Shown: piece after piece, positions 43,857-50,238 of the stretch
How positions within the stretch are numbered: the first letter of the stretch is position 1
How the letters are laid out: every line of letters starts with the position of its first letter
Assembly (NCBI GenBank): GCA_023433265.1
Contig: JAEZDR010000117.1
Location: 1-50,238 of the forward strand
Origin: Bacteroidota bacterium
GTDB lineage: Bacteria; Bacteroidota; Bacteroidia; Chitinophagales; Chitinophagaceae
Direction of reading: 5' to 3'
Length of the DNA stretch: 50,238 nucleotides
Program-made: the position numbers and the translations under genes
Notes under the pieces: generated by a model
Told to the model about the DNA's origin: nothing
The model's database searches: none
The model's input: only the letters and a program-made list of their open reading frames with translations

Positions 43857-46800
43857 ATGACAAAGATTGTTTTGCTTGCTTTATTGCTTTGCGTCGGTGG
43901 AACCACTGTAAGTGCGCAAGTTCTGTTTTATGAAAGTTTCGACAATATTGGGGGCCCAACAGCCGGTGGGGCCGGTACTTATTCCTTTCCACAGGGTTGG
44001 TTGTTGAGAAACGTAGACAACAGAACACCGGATGCCCAGGTATCTTACGTAAACCAGGCATGGGAACGAAGAGAGGATTTCAACTTCAACGTTATGGATT
44101 CCGCAGTCTTTAGTACTTCCTATTATTCGCCCTTAGGTAGTGCTGACGACTGGATGTGGACACCGGCCATTTCTTTACCTGCCTCCGCCAACCTTCAGCT
44201 TAGCTGGCAAGCGGTTACTTATGACCCGAATTACAGGGACGGTTACGAAGTAAGGATTATGACAGGCACCATACCTACCGGCGGCACCGGGGTAATAGGA
44301 AACCAGGTGACAGCCTCGTCGGTCTTGATGACTGTGGCAGCAGAAAATAGCAACTGGACAACTAGACAGGTTTCTTTAAACACTTATGCGGGGCAGACGG
44401 TGTATATAGGATTCAGGAACAATTCGAACGATAAATTCCTTTTGTTGATTGATGACGTCAAAGTGGAAAGAATCAATGATTTTAATGCTACAATTACAGC
44501 AGCCGGTAGCTTCGAATATCCGTCAACACCCCTTGCGCAAACTTCATTGGGCATCGGACTTTCTGCTACGCTGAAAAATAATGGTGGAGCTAACCTTAGC
44601 AATGTTACTATTAAGGCACATGTATATAACAGCGCCGGGCTGATGGTACAAACAATTACCTCTGCAGCAACTAGTACTGTAACACCAGCCTCATCTATCA
44701 CACCGGTTTTTACTAAATGGATGCCTACCGATACGGGTACCTATACGGTAAGGTATGTTGCCTCCCATAGTCAGTCAGACGACTTTCCTTCCGATGATAC
44801 TTTAATTTCTTCTGCTATTAACATCACTCAAAAGGTTTTTGCAAGGGATAATGGCATTGTTAACGGCTCGTTGGGCATAGGAGCCGGCAATGGCTACATG
44901 GGACAATCATTTACGCTTTCCACGCCTGCATTTCTTTCAGCTGTTATTTCATCCTTTACCCGTGGTTATACAGGGCGCCCTTATGCAGCTGTTATATGGG
45001 ATACTGATGCATCGGGTACTCCTCAAAACATAATTGCGGCAACTGACACCTTGTTATATCCTGGCAATGATGCATTCACTGATACGATACCCATTTTTGG
45101 GGGCACCAAATATTTGACGGCGGGCAAATATGTAGTTACGGCTATTGAATTCGATTCAACGCTTGCCATTGCGCTTGCTTCTGGGGTCTTCACAAACGGC
45201 AGCACGTATGTAAAATGGTCAGCTAATCCCAACTGGTCGCATAACGAAACATTCGGAACACAGTTCGCCAAAAGCTATATGCTACGTCTTTACCTGGATG
45301 AAGTTAGTAATGTGCTGTATGTTGATAGCAGTAATGCTAATCCGGGTATAGGCAACAACTGGGCAAATGCCTTAACCCGGTTAAGCGACGCCTTCGAAAT
45401 GGCCCGGCAATATAGTTTCGTGGATAGCATCTTGGTCGCAAAAGGTACTTATTATCCTACAGGAGAGGCTGCAACTGTCAACCGCGATAGTGTATTCCTG
45501 GTGCGGCAAAGTGGTGGCATAGTCGTATTGGGAGGTTATGCACCGGGCGGCGCTTCTCGTAATATAGTGGCTAATGCCACGTTGCTTAGCGGAGATTTAG
45601 GCGCACAAAACAATTACAGTGACAATAGTTACCATGTGTTGGCTATTGTGGGAACAGATGCGATTGCAGATAGTGTGATAATCGACGGCTTCAAAATCGT
45701 TCACGGCAATGCATCAGGTGTTGGAGATCAAACACTCAATGGACTGCCTGCAGCCAGGAACAGTGGCGGCGGTGTTTTTCTAACCGACAACAACAATAAT
45801 AATAAGATTCACTTCCGTAATTGCACTATTGCAGGCAATAAAGCTTCCGGCTATAGTGGAGGCATCGCTTTCTTCGAAAGCTCGTCGCCTGTACTGTCTA
45901 ATTGCCTCATAAAAGGAAATCACGCATTGATAAGCGCTGCGATGAACACTTTCAAATCATCACCTACTCTTATCAACTGTACTTTCTCCGGGAATTATAC
46001 CACCGGCAGCGCTTCGGGATGTGTTTACAATGAACTTTCATCTCCGTTGTTTCGCAACTGCATCGTGTATGGTAATAGTGGAGGCATAATAAATAATCCC
46101 TCGGTCACTTATAGTCTTGTACAGGGCTTGGCTGCCGCAGGTGGAACCAACAACATAGACGGGAACACCGATGCAATGTTTGTTAATGCGCCTGCTTATG
46201 GCACAGCGCCATTTACAAATGGTGATTACCGGTTAAGAGGAGGTAGTCTCTGCATTAACGCTGCAAACAACGCGGCTATTGCCACCGGAGTTGACAATGA
46301 TATAACCGGGGGATTACGTGTTGTGGATGGAGTAGTTGATATGGGATGTTACGAACTGCAACATATTTACTACAGCTCGGGCAATCATGCTGCAGGTACG
46401 CCGCCTAACTGGAAAGTAAACAGTGATGGTAGTGGTGCTTCAGCAACAGCGTTAAATATTCTCTCAAGGTTTGTTGTACAAGCAGGCGATACTGTTTCGG
46501 TTACAGGAACGGTAAGCATGGACAGTGCTACACTGGTCTTGCAGAATAACAGCAGGATAAACAACGCCGGCGATTTATTACTTGGGGATATTTTGGATAA
46601 TGACGGCAGCATTGCCGGAAACGGCACCGCCACTTTAAATGGTACGATGGGTAAACAATTCATACGGGGTGTGGGTATCGTTCATAACCTGGCGATTGAT
46701 AATGCTGCAGGGGTAGAAATAGCCACCAATGCAGACACCGTTAAACTCACCGGTGTGCTCACACCTATTAGCGGAACATTCACCACAAAGGATAATCTTT

Positions 46801-48218
46801 GGCTGTTAAGCGACGCAAACTCTACAGGGGCTATAGCCGCAGGCAGTGGAAGCTACCTATCAGGCGCTGTTACCCTACAGCGTTTTCTCACTGCGCAACG
46901 TGCTTATCGCTTATTAGGTCACCCTCTTAACGTGAATGTGCCTTTGAGCTCCCTTCAACCCTACATTGATATTACAGGCAGTACCGCAGGAGGACTTACC
47001 AGCGGTAACTCATCGGCCTTTCACTTCCTTTCGGGCGCGGCCTGGCAGCCATATACGGCCAATAGTCAAACCTGGAATTTGAATGAAGCTCTGCTTGTTT
47101 TTGTGAGGGGAGTAGCGGGGCAGGGTATCGGGCAGGTGGCTGGCACCTATACGCCGACAGCTCCTACATTGCAACTTAGTGGGGTAGTGAATACAGGTAA
47201 TATAGACTACGTCGTAAAAAGCGCAGCGTCCTTTGGAGGTGCGGCAGAAGGCTGGAATGCAGTTGGCAATCCCTACCCGGCACCGATTGATGTAAACAGC
47301 GTGGGCAATATCAATTTGAATGGAAACGCCACTGCAGTATATGTATGGAACGCAAGTAAGGGAAGTACAGCAGCCGGTATAGCTAGCGGCGGTTACGACT
47401 TTTATACATTGGGAAGCCCGATTGTATTGCCACAGTTTGGCGCATTTTTCATTATGAATACGGCGGCTGCCAACGAGGTAATCCATTTTACGGAAAGCTG
47501 CAAGGCAACCGCTGCTACACCTCTTGGTGTGTTAAAAACGTCACACGCTCACCAGGGTTTTATCCTGGCTCTTGAGGATGAGGCAGGAGTGTATTGGGAC
47601 AAGCTAAAGCTAAGTTTCGCTAAGGCTGCAAATGCCGGTTTCGGTGATAGGTACGACCTGAAAAAGATGAACAATATACTCCTTGACTTTTACAGCATTG
47701 GTTCCGACAGCAGCAAGCTTGCTATTAATCATTCACCGTTGTTGCAGCCGAATACCGCTATACCGCTTGTATTAAACACGGCAAGGAAGCAAAATTTCAT
47801 CTTGCGTGCTGTCGACGTGAACCTTTCAGAAAGGGATATGGATTATTACTTGCACGATAAGCATAAACAACAATGGGTTAAAATAAATGAAGGCATGAAG
47901 TACCTGTTTGAAGTAACTGACGAACCTGCCACAAAAGGACCTAACCGTTTTGAAGTGGTAGCGAAGGTAAAACCTGTGGAGTCGCGAATGGTTAGCGATA
48001 TTACCATTGGCCCTAACCCTGCCAGCGACTTGCTATACATTACCGCCAGCGGAGAATCTTATGTAAGAGTAATGAATGCTGCCGGAACTGTTGTAATCAG
48101 TTTAAAACAGAAGGGCGATATGCTTACAGTGCCTGTTAAGCATTTGCCAGCCGGTTTGTACTTTGTTGAGGTCGAGAGTGCAGGCACCCGGGTTACTGAA
48201 AAGATTCTAAAGAGATAG
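43857..48218 (+). CDS. Large secreted T9SS type A sorting-domain protein with beta-helix
   Basis: A 1453-residue cell-surface or secreted protein. The ATG at 43857 places a signal peptide (1-21, ends VSAQ) correctly; an in-frame TTG lies at 43836. Residues about 22-190 look like a choice-of-anchor J/cleaved-adhesin jelly roll (FYESFDNI, WMWTPAISLPAS, VYIGFRNNS). Residues 190-300 are an Ig-like repeat. Residues about 480-830 form a parallel beta-helix (VDSSNANPGIGNNW, FRNCTIAGNKASG, PVLSNCLIKGNHA) ending VDMGCYELQ. Several beta-rich modules follow. The last 70 residues (IGPNPASDLLYI to TRVTEKILKR) are a type A T9SS sorting domain. Adhesion or glycan binding is plausible; no catalytic residues identified. 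Confidence 0.9.
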   Translation: MTKIVLLALLLCVGGTTVSAQVLFYESFDNIGGPTAGGAGTYSFPQGWLLRNVDNRTPDAQVSYVNQAWERREDFNFNVMDSAVFSTSYYSPLGSADDWMWTPAISLPASANLQLSWQAVTYDPNYRDGYEVRIMTGTIPTGGTGVIGNQVTASSVLMTVAAENSNWTTRQVSLNTYAGQTVYIGFRNNSNDKFLLLIDDVKVERINDFNATITAAGSFEYPSTPLAQTSLGIGLSATLKNNGGANLSNVTIKAHVYNSAGLMVQTITSAATSTVTPASSITPVFTKWMPTDTGTYTVRYVASHSQSDDFPSDDTLISSAINITQKVFARDNGIVNGSLGIGAGNGYMGQSFTLSTPAFLSAVISSFTRGYTGRPYAAVIWDTDASGTPQNIIAATDTLLYPGNDAFTDTIPIFGGTKYLTAGKYVVTAIEFDSTLAIALASGVFTNGSTYVKWSANPNWSHNETFGTQFAKSYMLRLYLDEVSNVLYVDSSNANPGIGNNWANALTRLSDAFEMARQYSFVDSILVAKGTYYPTGEAATVNRDSVFLVRQSGGIVVLGGYAPGGASRNIVANATLLSGDLGAQNNYSDNSYHVLAIVGTDAIADSVIIDGFKIVHGNASGVGDQTLNGLPAARNSGGGVFLTDNNNNNKIHFRNCTIAGNKASGYSGGIAFFESSSPVLSNCLIKGNHALISAAMNTFKSSPTLINCTFSGNYTTGSASGCVYNELSSPLFRNCIVYGNSGGIINNPSVTYSLVQGLAAAGGTNNIDGNTDAMFVNAPAYGTAPFTNGDYRLRGGSLCINAANNAAIATGVDNDITGGLRVVDGVVDMGCYELQHIYYSSGNHAAGTPPNWKVNSDGSGASATALNILSRFVVQAGDTVSVTGTVSMDSATLVLQNNSRINNAGDLLLGDILDNDGSIAGNGTATLNGTMGKQFIRGVGIVHNLAIDNAAGVEIATNADTVKLTGVLTPISGTFTTKDNLWLLSDANSTGAIAAGSGSYLSGAVTLQRFLTAQRAYRLLGHPLNVNVPLSSLQPYIDITGSTAGGLTSGNSSAFHFLSGAAWQPYTANSQTWNLNEALLVFVRGVAGQGIGQVAGTYTPTAPTLQLSGVVNTGNIDYVVKSAASFGGAAEGWNAVGNPYPAPIDVNSVGNINLNGNATAVYVWNASKGSTAAGIASGGYDFYTLGSPIVLPQFGAFFIMNTAAANEVIHFTESCKATAATPLGVLKTSHAHQGFILALEDEAGVYWDKLKLSFAKAANAGFGDRYDLKKMNNILLDFYSIGSDSSKLAINHSPLLQPNTAIPLVLNTARKQNFILRAVDVNLSERDMDYYLHDKHKQQWVKINEGMKYLFEVTDEPATKGPNRFEVVAKVKPVESRMVSDITIGPNPASDLLYITASGESYVRVMNAAGTVVISLKQKGDMLTVPVKHLPAGLYFVEVESAGTRVTEKILKR

Positions 48219-48233
48219 ATAATTCCTCCTTAC

Positions 48234-48266
48234 GGCCGGATCCCCTAAAGGTCCGGTCTTTTTTTT
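48234..48266 (+). terminator. Rho-independent terminator
   Basis: CCGGA pairs with TCCGG, extended by CC/GG across a bulge, followed by a run of eight T. It is 15 bp after the T9SS cargo stop codon and separates it from the orphan sorting-domain fragment. Confidence 0.85.
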
Positions 48267-48375
48267 GTTTCCTATCCGGTAGATTTTTACCGCTCGCAGA
48301 TGGCCGCACTCTTTGAGGGAAGTTTTTTAGCGATCGGTCATTATACTGCCACAATATGCCATAAGGGAATGTTTT

Positions 48376-48675
48376 TTGCAGTTATTGTATTATTGCGGAA
48401 ATCTCCTAAAACGACCGCTTATTCCGAACGCTTTTTCACCTAACGGTGACGGAGTGAATGATACATGGGTTATAGATAACCTTGCTAAATATCCCAATGC
48501 AATGGTTACTATCTATAACAGGTATGGAGTTATGTTGTTTAATACGGTGGGCTATACAAAACCATGGAATGGTACCTTTAATGGTAAGCCCGTGCCAGTG
48601 GGTACGTATTACTATGTGATTGAACCGCATTTCGGTATCGCACCAATGAGTGGATACGTTGTTGTTTTACGATAG
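48376..48675 (+). CDS. Orphan T9SS type B (CHU_C-like) sorting domain, probable gene remnant
   Basis: About 99 residues, of which the last 85 are a complete gliding-motility-type C-terminal domain (IPNAFSPNGDGVNDTWVI, VTIYNRYGVMLF, WNGTFNGKPVPVGTYYYVIE). The only available start is a TTG, there is no signal peptide, and an in-frame stop at 48328-48330 cuts off any larger protein. Such domains normally end proteins of many hundreds of residues and are useless without Sec export. It is therefore most likely the 3' remnant of a lost cargo gene. A stand-alone translated protein is less likely. The preceding gene carries the unrelated type A tail, so this is not its missing end. Confidence 0.7.
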   Translation: MQLLYYCGNLLKRPLIPNAFSPNGDGVNDTWVIDNLAKYPNAMVTIYNRYGVMLFNTVGYTKPWNGTFNGKPVPVGTYYYVIEPHFGIAPMSGYVVVLR

Positions 48676-48712
48676 AGGAGGGGTGAGGGAAAAACGCAGG
48701 TCGACCAACAGT

Positions 48713-49501
48713 TTATAGTATAAACCTATTCCTCTTTTTGGTCTTCCAACTTTTGTCTAAACGTTTAAGTTCCTGTAAGGTGCCTTTCATGTGCGCTCTT
48801 CCGTAAACCACAATTATTTTACTAGTGTCGCTAGCTTGTATCCAGTTTGCAAGATTAGCATCTCTCATCGTTACAATAAGTGAATCAAGCCTTGCATCCT
48901 TCTTCACAGGGGCTAGCCATTTTCGTAAATCTGTAGCAAAATCTTCATCTTTTAAAATGATGTTACCGTAGGTTTTTTCAAACGCATGTACAATGTCATA
49001 CAAGCTCACATCAACCCTGATGTCATCCGGAGTTACTCCCATATCCTCATATAAAGGTTGCGGCATTGTAGTTTTAAAGAACGGATCATAAATCACACCT
49101 TCTTTATAGAGGGTTCGTTCGGGTAGGAAAACTATCCGTCTCAACTTTAGCGCTGCTACATGTGCTGCCAACTCTTTCCGGCTCATCAATGGAAATGCAG
49201 GATACTCCATGTAGTCTGCAATCATGCTGGCTGTTAACGCTGTATCGGGCACCTCAGAGGATACTTCTTCGTAAAAAACCTGGTAACCTTGCTCCTTGAA
49301 AAAGCGTATGGTCTTTCCCGCACTTTCATAGAATTCCCGCTTTCCCATATGTATCATAGGAATGAATATAACGGTCTTGTTCTCCTTGTTTTTCCATTCA
49401 TTGTATATGGCATCTTCTGCCGCTTTCATTTCGAGGACTGTAAGAAATCTGCATGAGCTAAGTAAACAAGTAGTTGAGAGTAACGCTAGACGAAGATTCA
49501 T
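48713..49501 (-). CDS. TraB/ChaN-like lipoprotein of unknown function
   Basis: A 262-residue protein with a short signal and lipobox LSSC (Cys17), so probably a lipid-anchored envelope protein. The body resembles the TraB/EreA/ChaN superfamily: a first strand with His (VIFIPMIHMGKREFYES), a following helix and strand with acidic residues (GYQVFYEEVSSEV), and near the end R..NLANWI plus IIVVYGRAHMKGTLQEL, like the second His-containing strand. In that superfamily these residues form a putative metal or catalytic site. Similarity is by motif order only. It ends 37 bp from the convergent sorting-domain fragment. Confidence 0.6.
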   Translation of the reverse strand: MNLRLALLSTTCLLSSCRFLTVLEMKAAEDAIYNEWKNKENKTVIFIPMIHMGKREFYESAGKTIRFFKEQGYQVFYEEVSSEVPDTALTASMIADYMEYPAFPLMSRKELAAHVAALKLRRIVFLPERTLYKEGVIYDPFFKTTMPQPLYEDMGVTPDDIRVDVSLYDIVHAFEKTYGNIILKDEDFATDLRKWLAPVKKDARLDSLIVTMRDANLANWIQASDTSKIIVVYGRAHMKGTLQELKRLDKSWKTKKRNRFIL

Positions 49502-49836
49502 AACAGCAGCAGTAATCCTGTAAAAATATACATTCGTAATCCAGCATCGAAAGACGTTGCCTTGAAAATAGCTTAATATTAAGAGGTAAAGTATCGTTTT
49601 CGGATGCTTCTCCGCTTATATCGTAAATCTGAAGCTTCCTTTCCCCTGCTATCCGCTTATCTCTCTCTTACCCCTCTCATATAACACTCACATTGTGCTG
49701 GGTAGTATTTAAGTATAGGTGAGTAGTGACAGGAATGTAGATTACCGCCTCACAGAAGAAAGGCTTTTTGAGTTACTTCTTCATTATTCTGCCAGTGGTT
49801 AAACAGGCAAGTGTTCTTCATAGCCGGCTTTTTTTC

Positions 49837-49844
49837 TAATTTTG
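49837..49844 (+). promoter_or_regulatory. Putative sulP -7 promoter element
   Basis: TAATTTTG is an exact match to the Bacteroidota -7 consensus TAnnTTTG. No good -33 TTTG is seen at the usual distance. Transcription from here would give a leader of about 130 bases containing two hairpins. Confidence 0.35.
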
Positions 49845-49929
49845 CATGCTTACATGCATGCTTTTTGGCAACAACATAATCAGCCTGTAGTGGCAATGTG
49901 CAAAGCCTCCCAGGACATGTCGCCGCCGC

Positions 49930-49965
49930 TTAACTGTAAATAAACCTGGTTTATTCATCAGTTAA
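49930..49965 (+). promoter_or_regulatory. Two-part hairpin just upstream of the sulP start codon
   Basis: TTAACTG (49930-49936) pairs with CAGTTAA (49959-49965), and inside it AATAAAC (49939-49945) pairs with GTTTATT (49949-49955) around a CTG loop; a small internal loop (TA opposite CAT) separates the two perfect 7-bp stems. It ends 14 bp before the ATG. It may control ribosome access or be a DNA operator. Confidence 0.5.
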
Positions 49966-49979
49966 CTGTTAAAGCTTCT

Positions 49980-50238
49980 ATGTTCAAACCCAAGCTGTTT
50001 CATACCCTAAGCACTTACAATCGCAAGCAGTTCTCAAAAGACCTCGTCGCCGGAGTTATTGTCGGTATTGTAGCACTGCCATTAGCTATTGCTTTTGCTA
50101 TCGCTTCCGGGGTGTCTCCCGAAAAAGGATTATTTACTGCAATTATTGCTGGCTTCATTATTTCCGCATTCGGTGGTAGCCGTGTTCAAATAGGAGGTCC
50201 TACCGGCGCTTTTATAGTAATAGTCTATGGTATTGTTC
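49980..50238 (+). CDS. SulP family inorganic anion transporter, N-terminal part
   Basis: 86 codons from ATG 49980 run off the window end. The sequence FKPKLFHTLSTYNRKQFSKDLVAGVIVGIVALPLAIAFAIASGV...LFTAIIAGFIISAFGGSRVQIGGPTGAFIVIV is the N-terminal signature of SulP/SLC26 transporters (sulfate, bicarbonate and related anions), including the GGSRVQIGGPTGAF loop. The STAS domain would lie beyond the window. Whether sulfate or bicarbonate is carried cannot be told. Confidence 0.93.
   Translation, partial: MFKPKLFHTLSTYNRKQFSKDLVAGVIVGIVALPLAIAFAIASGVSPEKGLFTAIIAGFIISAFGGSRVQIGGPTGAFIVIVYGIV

Larger units (their letters stand above)
49502..49979. other. Divergent intergenic region upstream of sulP
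   Basis: 478 bp without a gene. The first 330 bp show nothing definite. The last 150 bp contain the putative sulP promoter, a GCATGC inverted repeat (49844-49849 and 49856-49861, followed by five T) and the two-part hairpin listed separately. Confidence 0.5.

Noticed and set aside
47010..47486. 158-codon minus-strand frame inside the T9SS cargo
   Set aside because: Antisense to a continuous cargo coding frame; Cys-rich composition is a by-product of Gly/Ala/Thr codons.
48376..48675. Sorting domain as the frameshifted end of the large cargo gene
   Set aside because: The cargo gene already ends in a complete type A sorting domain followed by a terminator, and the orphan domain is of the other (type B) class.

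Overview
The window looks like a chromosomal segment of a Bacteroidota bacterium, most likely Chitinophagales/Chitinophagaceae. Two kinds of type IX secretion (T9SS) C-terminal sorting domain are present (43857-48218 and 48376-48675). Other pointers are a DUF3667 protein, a DUF6496 histone-like protein, a BlaI/M56 pair, S9A and M1 secreted peptidases, GH20 and GH31 glycosidases, and the scarcity of Shine-Dalgarno sequences. Base and codon use look even by eye. I see no rRNA, tRNA, CRISPR array, transposase or phage gene, so this reads as ordinary core chromosome.

Layout. 1-92: 5' end of an amino-acid permease on the minus strand. 220-3840: transport/envelope cluster (DctA-like symporter, DedA protein with an added periplasmic domain, MFS carrier). 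4004-6359: Lys-rich secreted Spy-like protein convergent with an OppA-like lipoprotein. 6371-10272: likely operon of M1 aminopeptidase, flippase and PdeM-like phosphoesterase. 10415-12814: Lon. 12815-13395: gene-free, rich in small hairpins. 13396-18241 (minus): pfkA-pyk-GH20 hexosaminidase with 25 and 15 bp gaps. 18405-20516: prolyl oligopeptidase, divergent from pfkA, with a perfect 17-bp palindrome between them. 20582-24411: DUF3667, DUF6496 and GH31 genes. 24432-26015 (minus): unrecognised secreted protein ending in two DnaJ-like CxxCxGxG motifs. 26016-26918: gene-poor, with an 11-bp tandem repeat. 26919-37323: complex I operon nuoA-B-C-D-H-I-J-K-L-M-N plus a small proline-rich gene. 37476-39778: blaI and an M56 membrane peptidase behind two matching operators. 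39820-43502 (minus): nitronate monooxygenase-like enzyme, LD-carboxypeptidase, ABC exporter. 43857-48675: large T9SS cargo and an orphan sorting domain. 48713-49501 (minus): TraB-like lipoprotein. 49980-end: start of a SulP transporter behind a strong hairpin.

How the genes fit together. The complex I operon encodes the membrane arm and the connecting module but no NuoE, NuoF or NuoG: nuoD and nuoH are only 17 bp apart. The NADH-dehydrogenase module must be elsewhere, or another electron donor is used. NuoM lacks the TM7 lysine that its paralogues NuoL and NuoN keep, and the last gene of the operon encodes an uncharacterised two-part protein with a proline linker. These are the most interesting leads. 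The best regulatory finds are the paired TACGA-N6-TCGTA operators at blaI, the pfkA/peptidase palindrome and the hairpin before sulP. I found no defence system or biosynthetic cluster.
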